From Hippasteria phrygiana (lineage: Eukaryota > Echinodermata > Asteroidea > Valvatida > Goniasteridae), in NCBI GenBank assembly GCA_037893225.1, contig JAZGUH010000284.1:37926-101925 (forward strand): a stretch of 64,000 bases of DNA, read 5' to 3'. The notes beneath the pieces are model-generated. The model was not told the origin of the DNA, did no database searches, and worked only from the letters and a program-made list of their open reading frames with translations. Shown here piece by piece: positions 41,126 to 53,599 of this stretch. Position 1 is the first letter of the stretch; the number at the start of each line of letters is the position of its first letter. Position numbers and translations under genes: made by a program.

Positions 41126-43990
41126 AATCAATTAATAACTCAGTAATTAATTGACTTATCGCTCAGCTGCCAATGACTTGTGAAAGACCGAGAACTGAAC
41201 TTTAACATAGTGTCAACAATGAATAAACATGTGGTATAAATGCAGGTAATATCTTCAATTTAAAAAGTGAGCAGCTTAAAACCTGATTTTCTTGTAACTT
41301 TAGTTTAGTGCGGAGAGGCAAAATTCGTCTGTTTGTGAAAACTGTGACGATATTACGGGAAATTACGTGATTTTTCTACAGTCTGGGTTGCCATTAATTA
41401 ACACAAATGAATGAAGTGGGAAGCAGACTAAACGGAAGTAATATATTATACATTACAAAGAGTATACAAATGCTACGATAATCTACTAAAGACTACAAAG
41501 TAAACGATGCTGTGCTTTAGTTATATATTCAGCGTATCCCCCTCATAATAAAAGTCATGGCTTCCCATGAACAATTTCAATATTTGAATATGAAATTAAA
41601 GGAGATGTTATGAGATTCTTCACCTATGTTTGTGGAATTATTTGAATAAAACATATTATGGTCAAGAAAGTGTATTTTTGCACTAAACACGGCAATTTAG
41701 CCTGACTTTTGTAAATACAAATTTCCTCATTTCTGATTGGTCGTGCAATTGCTACGTAATAGGCGGCCCTTATACCTGTTTTTCCCGTTAAATGCAGCGC
41801 GCAGTCCATTTACTGTTATTCACCGTGATATTTACATGCTTTTCACCGTGAAAATACAGGAAGTTTTATAGTGTATGTTTCATTAAAATAAGTGAAAAAT
41901 CTAATACTTGAACCAATTCTTCAAATCCCCACTGCTCCATTAAACCCATGCACGTCCGCCATTTTGTTTCAAGTATTTTTTGTCACAACAGGGGTACTTC
42001 GTGATTGGTTTGTTTCTGATCACGTGCTTCAAAGTCTATACAACAGTTGTTTAAATTCAGTTTTGGCGACAGTATCGATTTATATGACATCAAATTACTT
42101 TTACACAACCTAGCATTAATACAACTTGGATATGATCACACAACCTTGTACAATAATCACACATTGTTGTTTAAAATCTTTTCTACACAGCGTTTGTTTG
42201 AACAGGAGAATAACAGTGTATAGATGTATATTTTGAGGATTAGTTTTACTTCATATTAGGGGCCTAAAGAAAGCCATTGTTGTTTCCTTGTGAATTTGAA
42301 AAACGTTGTCTTTGTGTAAAAATTGACATGATCCCAACTTGCATGTACTGAAATGCATGCCGTGATACCACAGCCCTCTGTTCCACCCCCCACCTGGCCG
42401 CACGAATTCAACGAGTCGGTGTCATGTCATTACTTCGAAAGTCCATTATACTGTAAGCTATGGATGCATTCTACACTATTCTTAAACTAAATACTTGAAA
42501 TACTCCAGTAGCGGTTTCTAACAATTTACAAACCTATTGACAATTCAGTAAATTCCGTAATGGCTTACAGTAAATTTAATGCTGGCTATCATTTCCTGCA
42601 GAAGTGTATTCGTGCTTGTGTATTAATACATTTATGTGTGTGTATAACTGAAGACCGTGGGTGAGTTCTCATAAGCTTCAGAACTTTCACATTTACCTGC
42701 GCAGGGTGTCATTCTCAATAAGGTAATGATAATAATTTACGTGCATACTAACTTTTCAATTACATCTTACATGATCAATTACGCATCACGTTGTTTTTCT
42801 TCAAACCTAGTCCCTTTACTTGGATTTATCAACATTTACCAGTGCACTGCATAATACAGAGTGTCAACTAACAAAACGAGCATTAATTTACGTGCATATT
42901 TCTTAATTAAGTCCTAAGTGAAATATACCTATCACGTTACTTGGATATATTTAGTACCAGATCGCACATTTAACTACATCAATAACTAAATTATGTCGAT
43001 TGGTCAGGTTACCAAACATGACTTGGCTCGCGTCAGTCATCTACAATGGCTGGATTAGGCAATTCAGGCACATGTAGATTCATCACCTCACGACTAGCTG
43101 TGAAGTTACTGCTATCAGCGTCCTGCATACATCCAAGCAGCCAGTGCGTAGTCATGATGCCACGTCCCTGCCAACATCAATTGCGTTATTTTGTAGTGTA
43201 TTAAATTATGAATCCACACTTTCTCGTATATTCTCCTTAACTTAAACCATTGCTATGACGTCACACTATTGTTAAAAGTGTGGATTCGGAACTACGAACC
43301 TTTTACATTGAACAAAAAGTGTGGATTCGGAGCTACGAATCTTGAGTAAAGTATATGGATTCGGAATTACGAATCCACACTTTCAAGAAACATGCATATT
43401 CAAAGTCTTCACTATTAGATTATTCACTGTCACTGCGAAAACTAACCCGAGTGAAAATAATCATCCTCTGAACTATATCCGTGTTGACGTGAAAGTGTAT
43501 CGGCACAAAATGACTAAATGCTACTTGGTCGTAAAAGTTGTACACATTATTTACAGAAACGCACCACAATGCAAATTTTCTTTACCCAAGTAAACCTCAG
43601 AAAACAATTACGAACCACGGTTATTCCTTTCCTCAACACTAACCCAAAGCTTGATTACGTAAGATCCTCGAAAAACTTCCCTTTATGTAAATTACGCCCA
43701 GTGGCCAAGATACAAGAAATGCATGCCTTTTCATCTCTACTCAATTGGACAGTTAGTGACAAACATGTACTTCTTTAACGCAATGGTTTAATGTATTGTA
43801 GCGGACACATTTGTTTTCTTGTTTCCCATGCCGCCGGTATCGGCGGCTATACCGCCGGTGGGCCCCTATAGGTTGACTTGCGGTTGTAGTGACCCAGTTT
43901 GTGATTGGCCGGCCGCGCGTGCGGCAGACAATGCAGCGGAAATTATATTCTAAAAATAATTCTTTGTGTGGGTTGGCGGGGATTTTCTTG
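41126..43990. other. Flank right of the arm, no gene
   Basis: AT-rich sequence. Between 43,200 and 43,390 several GTGTGGATTCGGA/TCCACACTTTC copies occur in both orientations, probably a small palindromic MITE remnant. No coding region recognised. Confidence 0.55.
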
Positions 43991-44183
43991 TACTAGAACC
44001 AGTAGTATACAGTGTTAGTTCGGTTTGTGACTGGAAGTGGCAAGTTGTAGCCCAAGCTGTTGCATGGAATAAACCAGCATTTTTTTGAGTTGGCAGGATT
44101 TGTAAAGGCTCTCTTTGTTGGCGTTTTGCTAATATGGGAAAAGAACCCACATTGGATCACGCTACAGTATTTTGATGGTAAGA

Positions 44184-45621
44184 ATATGGAACGCCATTGC
44201 TATCTTCGGTCGCTTCAGATCGTTGGCTTCGTCATTTTCATCATTCCGTTCGGCAATTCCACCATTCCATTCGGCAAATTCGCCATTCAATTTGGCATTT
44301 TCATCATTCAATTCGGCAATATCACCATTCCGTTTGGCATGTCACCATTCTGTTCGGCAATATCACCATTCAATTCGGCAATAATCATCATTCAATTTGA
44401 CAATATCATCATTCAATTCGGCAACTTCATCATTACATTCGGCAATATCATCATTCCGTTTGGCATTTCACCATTTTGTTTGGCAATTTCATCATTCAAA
44501 TCTGCAATTTCATCATTCAATTCGGCAATTTCACCATTCAATTCTGCAATTTCACCATTCAATTCTGCAATTTCACCATTCAATTTGTAAATTTCACCAT
44601 TCAATTCGGGAATTTCGTCGTTTCGTTTGGCAATTTCACCTTTCCGTTCTGCGGATTGTCGTTATTTGGTAGTAATCGATTCTCCGTGCTCGCATAACTA
44701 TTCGGTTTTACAAGTAATCGTCCTTTACTGCAAGTTCGTCCTTTCATTCGCCAATTCACCATTCCGCAATTCAATTTCATCGTTCCGCAATTCAATTTCA
44801 TCACGCTTTGTGGCAATTCAGCGTTCTGTGTCCTTGACCCTTTGTATGGTGGCCGTGAAGGGACATTGCAATTTGTAAATATTGACGTCAATATTCGCGT
44901 AAAAAAAAATCCACGTCCTGCTATTCAGTCGTGATTTTTTGACGCGTTTTTTCGAGCAAGCTAGGTGCTGGTTGTCAAGTCGATGTGCGCTAAAACCGAA
45001 TAGTTATGCGAGCACGGAGAATCGATTACTACCATATAAAGACAATCCGCAGAACAGCAAGGTGAAATTGCCAAACGAAACGACGAAATTGCCGAATTGA
45101 ATGGTGAAATTGCCGAATTGAATGATGAAATTGCAGAATTGAATGATGAAATTGCCGAATTGAATGATGAAATTTATAAATTGAATGGTGAAATTGCAGA
45201 TTTGAATGATGAAATTGCCGAATTGAATGATGAAATTGCCAAACAAAATGGTGAAATGCCAAACGGAATGGTGATATTGCCGAATGTAATGATGAAGTTG
45301 CCGAATTGAATGATGATATTGTCAAATTGAATGATGATATTGCCGAATTGAATGATGATATTGCCGAACAGAATGGTGACATGCCAAACGGAATGGTGAT
45401 ATTGCCGAATTGAATGATGAAAATGCCAAATTGAATGGCGAATTTGCCGAATGGAATGGTGAAATTGCCGAACGGAATGATGAAATTGCCAAACGCAATG
45501 GTGAAATTGCCGAATGGAATGATGAAATTGCCAAATTGAATGATGGAATTGCCGAACGGAATGATGAAAATGACGAAGCCAACGATCTGAAGCCACCGAA
45601 GATAGCAATGGCGTTCCATAT
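44184..45621. mobile_element. Foldback element with 21-bp repeat arms
   Basis: The left arm 44,184-44,710 and right arm 44,991-45,621 are inverted copies around a 280-bp loop. They share ATATGGAACGCCATTGC at the outer end and GTGCTCGCATAACTATTCGG at the inner end. The body of each arm is a 21-bp tandem repeat, consensus TTCGGCAATTTCATCATTCAA, with unit variants; copy numbers differ between arms. This layout is that of foldback transposons (Drosophila FB, sea urchin TU). The loop has an 18-bp palindrome AATATTGACGTCAATATT at about 44,877-44,894. The open frames with a 7-residue period across this region are repeat artefacts. Confidence 0.8.
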
Positions 45622-45774
45622 ATAAAAGCCATACATTCCGACGGTTATGTCTCGCTTACTTATAGCAATCGTTACGCTACGACTCCTACACTGCAACAAT
45701 TATTGTTCGGATAAATGCACACCAGTTTGTATCTTTACTGGACCATTCGACCAATACAGACATGACATGGTCAG

Positions 45775-45965
45775 TGGCGTAGCTAGGGGGGGGGGGGGGG
45801 GGGGGGGGCACATTCCCCCCTAACAAAATCGTCCCCCCCCCCCCCCCCCGACTGAAACTTTCGCAAACGCAGATAATAGCAGTATCATAAAGATAAACCA
45901 TTGTGAGAGCCCTCCCACTGTAACATCCAGCCCCCCCCCCCCCCCCCACCTATGGAGACAGCCCT
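45775..45965. repeat. Diverged copy of the G/C-tract repeat
   Basis: It starts GTGGCGTAGCTAGG followed by long G and C tracts (45,787-45,808, 45,834-45,849, 45,932-45,947), with TTTCGCAAACG and TAACATCCAGCC boxes as in the arm repeat at 2,535-3,030 (and 38,069-38,570). Confidence 0.6.
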
Positions 45966-46022
45966 GGTTACGTCGCTGGACATTCAACATTACGGTTTTT
46001 GAAGTGTAGTACTACGAACCAC

Positions 46023-49000
46023 TCACTTCACAAAATTGGTCGTTACGCGATGCGTCAATATTCGCATTGTTCTTGCATTTTCTTTCATTTCCATCTGACT
46101 TATTGTTCTCATTCCCTTTGCGATATTTTGAAAATCATACTGAAAACAAAACATCATATTATTATTATCATTATTAGCAGCAGCAGCAGAGTGTCCTAAC
46201 AGCAAAATAGGAAATTGACATATCTAGCGTTTGATCGATTGTATCCATCGATCGATAATAAGTCAGTTGACTTGATAGTTTTCAGTCACTTTACATGATT
46301 GGATATCTATTGAGGGGAAAGCTTACATTGATGAAAATCTCTCCTCGCTTGGCCAAACGGAAACTGTTAATGGTGGTCAATATCAGTGCGCAGTCCTCAC
46401 TCACTTGGATACGATTAGCTGCAACACACCAAGAAATAGTACTTAATTTATACTGATTCATTATTATTCAAACGTCAATAATTTATCATAGCAACAACTG
46501 TCACAGCCAACCCGTGTAGAACTAATGCAGCCATAATGTTTCGTTATAGTTTGAAACACTGTCTACATTACATTATTACCTTTATATATAATCATTACAA
46601 TGCTATTTTTCATCTTTCTTTCAGCTGTAGTCATAGGCCTATACTGAACAGCAAAAGAAACGTCGTATGAATACAAGATATCAACAGGTATAATTTGTAA
46701 CCTAGAACCAACACAAATATGACTGGGGATATCTGAGTAAGTCATTTCCTTTCTGTCATCATCGCCACGGTCTGGTGAATTTTTTTTGCGCATGTTTGCC
46801 TTTGGGGCTGATCACGTGATGGTCACGTTCGAGTGTGTGCATATCAATACTTTATGTGGCCACAATGAGAGATGACCACATATACACATCTCCTGTACAT
46901 GGAGTGAACATGGCGGTTAATACAGGCCATTGGGATCTGTGCCCATACCCTCAGGAAATCTGCACTCAGTTCAGCTGCAGTTGTCGGGCTTCGTTAAGTC
47001 GTCTTTGGATCTCGTCCCTTAGTGTTCTATGGGGTTCAAATCCGGACTTAGGGCAGACCAAGGCATGTTACTGATTTTTAACTGTTGGAGAAAGTCCCTG
47101 GCTGCTCTTGCAGTGTGGGCACGGGTGTTGTCATGCTGGAAGACATGATTCTGGTGGCGTGCGAAATACGGCACAACGTGAGGTCTCACAACTTGATCGA
47201 TGTACCGGACAGTCGTGACCCCATGACCTCTACCTGGACCGATGTTCTGAAAGACCACAGGTCCAACTTTCTGATGAAAGCCAATACCTCCCCAAACCAT
47301 GTTTGCACATACCCACCATGGCCGTTTACATACCGGATGCTTTGAAAACTATTCAAGTCGCAATCCATCCCCCTATAGGATTTTCAGGCACAGTCATGAT
47401 TCAGAATGATGTTAGACTGCATATTTCCCGAAAACAATACATGTAAACCTCTTGTGGTTGAGTTATGTCAACGATTTAAAAACACGACGTTTCTTTTGCT
47501 GTTCAGTATACTTTCGGGGATGTGCTTATCTCAGTGTGAGCAAAATGTAGGCGCTTGTTCCTTGTTAATGTTAGCCTCAATTCACGTCGTGCAACTATCT
47601 CTCACCCTGAGGGAACCCCCCCCCCCCCCCCCCCCCCCCCGTAGATATGTGTTATGGGAACCACACTTTTTCAAACAAGACCAGACCTGTAGGTGTTTTA
47701 TTCTATTGGAAGGGTGGGAATAGGCCTCTATGTACGATCCTCATATTAAGCGCTGCAGTCACTTCTCACTTATCCCCACTTATTAAACACGCGCCCTCCA
47801 ATTCCCATCGCTCTTGAGGCAACCATGATTATTCGTTCGTCATATTTGCCACTGTTCCCCGGAGCGCCTTCCTTAACCTTTTTGGAGCGGGACGGCCTGT
47901 ACCATTGTTCCCCATACCATACCCCAATATGTTCTCTGCTTGTTCAAGAATCTGCTCGTGTGTCGTACATTCCAGGGTGCAATTTAAGGCACCAGAACAG
48001 TAAGATCCACTGGTGGCGGAACAGGGGGCCAATTAAGCATTGCAACAGCTATCATACAAAATAACCTTGTTTCTCCTCCCCCCTTTTTCCACATAGGGGA
48101 AAATGCCCCCCCCCCCCTCCCACTTTTGGCATAAAGAAAAACATACAGAAAGGGCAGCAGCAGGCCGGCACCGGCGCTGTCCCCCCCCCCCCCCCCCCCC
48201 ACACACACTTTCAAAAGTGTTTCGACGCACCTGGTAAGACATGATCTTAAGAAAACTTGTGGTGGCCCTTACAAACATTTCCTGTAAAAACCACAAAGAC
48301 ACACAAGTTTACCTTTGAAAAACATTTTCAGGAATAACCTTTTCTACTGTTTTCTCCATTCACCCTCCCTTTTCCTACTCTCTACAGTCAACACATAAAT
48401 TGTTCCTTATCATTATCTCTCAGTGTCATTTCCACTGTGGGAAACAGATTGATCGATCATATGCCAACAGCAGTTAACACAGCACACACAAATTGCTGTC
48501 ATTCCTTGAAAACCCGAATCCAAGCGTTATACGGTTGAATGCATCCGGTGCACTATCGCAGTGTCGGTTGTAATAATGTGACGTCTATGAATAGCCGACT
48601 CCCTACCCATAATACACTGCAACAAAATTGTGCTTATATAATGAACACAATAAGTTTTGGCATGATGGCACAGCCTTCAACCTCATCCCAACCTAACCCT
48701 AACCCTGCCCTAAAAACTAACCCCAACCCTAACCCTATTTCTCACCTTCACCCTTACCCTTTGTTTTCCATTGTTTTGGTTTTCGGCGCCCACTGAGCAT
48801 GCGTAGTATAACCAGCAAGTCGCATTTCACTGAGTCTGATGTTTACGCGAAAACGTTATTTTGTATGTAGATGTTGTTACAATGCTTCATCGCCGCGCCT
48901 TTGGTGCCACCGGGTACAAGGATGACGCGCTGGGATTCGTGTATATATCACTGATCTCTATAAACTTGATAGCTTATTGGCCATTGCGCGCTGTAAAAGC

Positions 49001-52000
49001 AACTGAAGCCATGCAGCACCCGCCATATTACCACTCCCAATTTACCACTGTTCGTTATGTAAGGAGAACGAGGATGAAAGGAAACCCTGGGGACAAGGTT
49101 GGAAAACCTGTTGTATTGGGAGTGATAACATGGCGGACGGTGGCCTCAACTCGAACAGCCACTGCGCTAACCGGTTTACATAGAGATCAGTGGTATATAC
49201 ATGCGTGTGAAAAATAAAACCTACGGAGTCCGTTAGATTCCATCTTGGCTGCAATGTTGACTGTCTCGCCAAAGAGACAATATCGGGGCATCTTGGAGCC
49301 CACGATACCGGCAACCACAGGACCTGCTCAAAATATATAGAGGAAAGGTGCTGTATTAAATTGAGCATTACTTGAACAATATTAAAAACATCAACATGGA
49401 ACACACTAGGTAGATCATGCATTTTCATATTTGAACAACAAATCTGAAATATTCTGTAATAGGACAAAGTGTTATGTGGTATTGACCAAATGTTCAGAAA
49501 TGGTGACTCATCAGGAACGATTTCCCAGACTCACTGGGTTTTAGATTTGCCTGTCGCACTCAAGTTTCCTTCCCATCCATAAATCCCGACACGTTATCTC
49601 ATTGTCTGCTTATCTAATACACCAAGACCAATAAGGGATGAGCATGGTGTCTTCGTGCCGTGACTGTGGGGAGTGCAAGTAATCGAACTATGAACCCAGA
49701 GGAAGGTTTCCTCCCTGGATTCACGGACAGTCTCATACCGATCCCACGAAGTACGGCTGATATATGAAACGTTATCTATCGATTAAATGTATAATTAATG
49801 TTATAGTTTTTGTGTATTTTTAACTTTGCTGGTTTATTTGAAAAGTAGGTAATATAAAGTGAATAACTCTACCCTGTTTAAAGATTACATTAAATAAATA
49901 CATTGTAAATAGATAAATAAAATGGTCAGTGTCGTGTCGCAGATATGCAAGAAATGATGTATTCCTTTGTCTACTGCATGTATTTCTCTAGCATTGGTGC
50001 GTTGGTTTGCCAGCGAAATATGAGTCACTTTTCATTTTACTACATGCAGGTGCCTGAAAGTTTCTATGTTTCGATACAAGTCTTCAGAACTAGTAAAGGT
50101 TGTTCTTCAAAAGCTGCATGCATAGCCGTAGATTCACACGACATCGTGAGTTTTAAAGTATTCGTCAAAACTGCCATTACATTTTCTGTCTTTCTCTAAC
50201 TGGTAACCGTCACGATACTCTTGAATATGAGCATGTTAATCTTCTTTCACATTTCTCAAATGCTACCCCCCCCCCCGCCTACCCCCCCCCCCCCCCCCCC
50301 CTCCCAAGACGGCACCGACAAATTACCAAAGCTGTTTCAATTCACAAGTTGCGTTTTTGAACCTCCTGGATTCTGTTTGTTTGTTTGTTTGTTTGTTTGT
50401 TTGTTCGTCTGCATTTGTCTCTTTTTATGTATCAATACCCTTTGTGCATTTGTTTATTTGCCTCCATCTGCGTTTCAATAACATATTTTTCCATCGTCTC
50501 TGCAGTTAAACGATGAGCATACCTGTATGCATTCCGATGCGAAGAGTCATCTTAGTACCCGGTTTATGCGGGATGACTAGTTCTTCGATGCACTTCTGCA
50601 AATCCAAGGCCATACACGCTATTTCACTAGCGTGCTTGTTGCCATTACGTTGAGGCAAACCTATATGATGCAATTTAAGGAAACCACGTCACGTCGGTGA
50701 TTGGGGTTGACGAGATCATCAACTGCACAATTTTTGTTGAGTACATGTTATTGCTTAAACTACAATACCAAGAAGAAAATAGCATTTTACATGAGCAACT
50801 GACGTCCTTATTTTGTACCCCCCCCCCCACAATAATTTTTCCCTTGTCATATACATTATATGGGTCCCGTCCCCTCTGACCCCCCCCCCCCCCCCCCCCC
50901 CATTTTGACGAGAAATCGCCGCAGCCGGACGCGTTCCCCGATCCTCCATGTTTGAAACGAAATATAACTATAATCTTGTTTTACATTTTTAAAGTGAACA
51001 AAGAAACTGGCAGGAGCGGGATTCGAACCTGCGACCTCCTCTTGTTTTAGTTAGAAGTGCCTACAAGACGCAGTAAAGGTTAGCAGCCCAGTTGGATAAG
51101 TTACAGGATGGAACACAATAAACACCCGACCAACGCCCATCTTTACTCCCATGTACTGATGATAACAATGCACTGTTATAACGTACCTGATACTATCATG
51201 TAAGCGTCTCCAATCGTCTCCACCTTGTACACATCGTATTTGTCGATGTGACTGTCGAAGTTAGTGTACACATTATTTAGCATCTCGACGACTTGCAGGG
51301 GGTTACTTTCGGAACAGATACGGGTGAATGCGACTATATCTGAAAACAAGATGGTAGCCTCGGCGAAGTTTTCAGCTCTTACGTTCTGGTTGTGTTTGAG
51401 GCTGACAACTACTGACCTAGGAAGCATCTTATTCAAGAGAGTGTCGGTACGTTTGCGTTCTTTATTGAGTGCTCTGGTCTGGTCGGCCAGACTACGGGCA
51501 TTCACCTGCATTTTGGCTGTCAAAGACTCCACAGCCTACAAAAACAAATCAATAGACAGTTTCCGAGCTTTTCCCACACACCGACAGCGAAGGGAACAGG
51601 CACCAATACAAAATGGTTAGATTCTTGTTGGAGGCCAACCCCACACGTGCATGTTGAAATGAATCATAAATACATGAGCCAATATGCAGCTCACTGCAAC
51701 AATTTTAAATGTCTCGAGAACCCTATGCCTGGTGTCATTGCATAGGGAATGTCACATGCTAACCTGATAACCATGGTAGATAAACTGCACACAATATGCC
51801 GATCACGCAGCGAGCACAGATCGTTTCAAATATTCAAGATATTAGTTCAAACAAATACGAAGCAATTTATTGACCTCCCTTATTAAATCATTTTTGTAAT
51901 ATTTAATGTATTCATCATTTGGGAAATTTCAATGACTCTGTACAGTGGGAAGACTGTTATTGTTTTTACCTTGATGATGATGACGCACACGATGACAACG

Positions 52001-52780
52001 ATGACCATTATGGATATGCTTACTGCTAGGTCTGCATTGTCGGTAGTTACCGCGCTATTCAGCTTTGTGAGGATCACCTGCAAACAGCGTCAACGCTCCA
52101 GTTATTAACGGAACTTAACACTTTGGCTTGGAGGCGGAAAAAGCGTCGTCCCAAAATTGCTATGATTGGAATGATCATTACAAAGTACAATTCAATTGAT
52201 TAATGTATACGATCATCCCTTCAAAATGCGCATTTGTCTGAAAATCATTGTCGAAAAACTACGCGTATACTATCAGGTTACCAACAGTCCAACTTTTTGT
52301 TCCAAACCAAACTTTCGTCCCCGCAAGTATTTTCGTCAGTGATGTTCAGACAAACGTCGCATTTACGAGCGGTGGTTGTGTACATTATTATATTGCAGTT
52401 TTAAACGATCTTTTCAACCATAGTATTAATAATTTTAAGCTTTTTGTAGCCCCATTGGGCGCCTCCAAGGCAATGTCCCCTTAAATTGTGAGTTTATTCC
52501 AAAAAGGTCAACATTTTGGACTTTATTTTCTAAGTGTTCCTACCTCGGCCATTCTCTTTTGGATGTCCTTGAGTGTGTCGATGTAGATGGTCATGTTGTC
52601 AAACCACCAAGTACCTTTTTGCCAGGAGGGTTCTCGTGAAGCATTGTTGTAAGAGATTTCCGTCCGCATGGTGTTGATTATTTCTTCATAATCATACTCG
52701 AACTCTTGAACCTTACCCTGAAGAATTTCTCGCACCATGTCCGAGTACTTTTGAGAGGCCCAAATGTTGCTCTTTCCGAC
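46023..52780 (-). CDS. Membrane guanylate cyclase with probable NIT-type sensor (5' end missing)
   Basis: Minus-strand exons: 52780-52544 (extracellular helical segment with a WWFDN motif, resembling NIT sensor-type cyclases), 52077-51970 (membrane helix [18 protein letters not shown]), 51535-51187 (coiled-coil/HNOBA-like linker, then LFSDIVAFT and [13 protein letters not shown]), 50660-50523 (LRIGMHT), 49323-49225 ([31 protein letters not shown]) and 46418-46327 ([20 protein letters not shown]). All junctions agree in phase. Both metal Asp residues, the guanine-specifying Glu and the Cys are present; it should make cGMP. The Arg normally found in NTASRMES is Lys. A possible last exon, 46139-46023, has a strong acceptor and fits in phase but lacks the usual KGKG motif. 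Upstream exons are not identified. Confidence 0.85.
46960..47370 (-). pseudogene. Tc1-like transposase fragment in a cyclase intron
   Basis: A minus-strand frame reads [46 protein letters not shown] and SPDLNPIEH, the C-terminal half of a Tc1/IS630-type DDE transposase including its second Asp and final acidic residue. The frame shifts right after PIEH and resumes as [14 protein letters not shown]. The N-terminal DNA-binding half is missing and no TA-flanked terminal repeats are seen. Dead copy. Confidence 0.85.
48000..48200. repeat. Poly-C-rich interspersed repeat
   Basis: This segment is a reverse-orientation relative of 52,880-53,050. Both contain GCCGGCACCGGCGC or GGCGCCGGTGCCGGCC, GGGCAGCAG(C), a CAGAAA(G/A)GG box, a G/C-tract and TGGCGGAACA or TGTTCCGCCGCCGG. 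Both lie in introns or flanks of the cyclase gene. Confidence 0.6.
48690..48765. repeat. Short telomere-like CCCTAA tract
   Basis: Degenerate CCCTAA/CCTAACCCTAA units, interrupted, about 75 bp. Too short and impure to be a chromosome end; it is an interstitial telomere-like repeat or chance simple sequence. Confidence 0.5.
48949..49192. mobile_element. MITE with CACTGATCTC ends
   Basis: Ends CACTGATCTCTATAAAC and GTTTACATAGAGATCAGTG. TATA-rich sequence flanks both sides. Internally GCCATTGCGCGCTGTAA and GCCACTGCGC are inverted. Related to 58,182-58,527. Located in the intron before the cyclase exon at 49,323-49,225. Confidence 0.75.
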
Positions 52781-52879
52781 CTTAGAAGATGGTAATAAAA
52801 GCAGTCAGGACTAAATCTCACATTAGTCTTCATATGAAATCTACCTTTCAAGTTGACGCTCAGCCACAGGACTGCACTC

Positions 52880-53050
52880 CAAGCACTGCTTGGTGGGGGC
52901 CAAAACGGCGCCGGTGCCGGCCGGCTGCTGCCCTTTTCTGTTTTTCTTTATACGGAACTGCAGAAAGTGGGGGAGGGGGCATTCCCCCAAATGGAAAAAA
53001 GTGGGGACCAAAGGCCCCCTGGCCCCCGTTGTTCCGCCGCCGGTGGCACG
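52880..53050. repeat. Poly-G/C-rich interspersed repeat
   Basis: Forward relative of the repeat at 48,000-48,200 (shared GGCGCCGGTGCCGGCC, TTTTTCTTTAT, TGTTCCGCC boxes). Three overlapping open frames here are compositional. Confidence 0.6.
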
Positions 53051-53599
53051 AGGAAAAAATATAATAATAGTAATAATAATTACGGGGGATGGGTCATTTG
53101 GGAGACATTCACATAGACTTGTGCACAAATTGTTTTTCAACTTTAATGTAACCTAACCCAACTTTCCCCTTATCCTACCGCCACGAATTTCGGTATATTT
53201 ATGTTTTGGACCATTCTCTAACGATATAACCTATTTGCGACAGCAACATTCTCAATATTTAAGGGGCTGTGACATTAGGGAGACATCGAAATGTCTCCCT
53301 AATGTCACTTGTCTCCCTAAGGTACCCAAATTAACTTTAAAATGTCTCCTTAACCATTAACAGTTATAATTTTCCTCAATTGCCGGTTGGGGCGACACAT
53401 ACAGCTACACAAGAGTGGGTTCGAGCGACGCGGTCGAATAGGGCGACACATAACTGTCGCCCAATTGTGAAAGTCGCCCCTTTGAGGTGTTTTTTTAGTA
53501 GGGTGCGTGGGGAAAGTGCTCTAAATGGGCGACTCGCGCGTCGCCCCGTTGGGGTTATTTCGGGCATAGTCGCCCGTTTGCCGCATGCACAGGAATTAT
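53051..53599. other. Intergenic, no gene
   Basis: Contains GTCTCCCTAATGTC repeats near 53,275-53,310 and several GGGCGACA/TCGCCC boxes at 53,390-53,575 in both orientations, which look like a small palindromic repeat. No coding signal. Confidence 0.5.

Noticed and set aside
44060..45632. Several open frames with 7-residue periodicity
   Set aside because: Product of the 21-bp repeats of the foldback element on both strands.
51008..51085. tRNA gene on the minus strand
   Set aside because: A T-arm-like GGTTCGAATCC and a plausible acceptor 3' strand are present, but no matching 5' acceptor strand or clear D-arm; at most a tRNA-derived relic.
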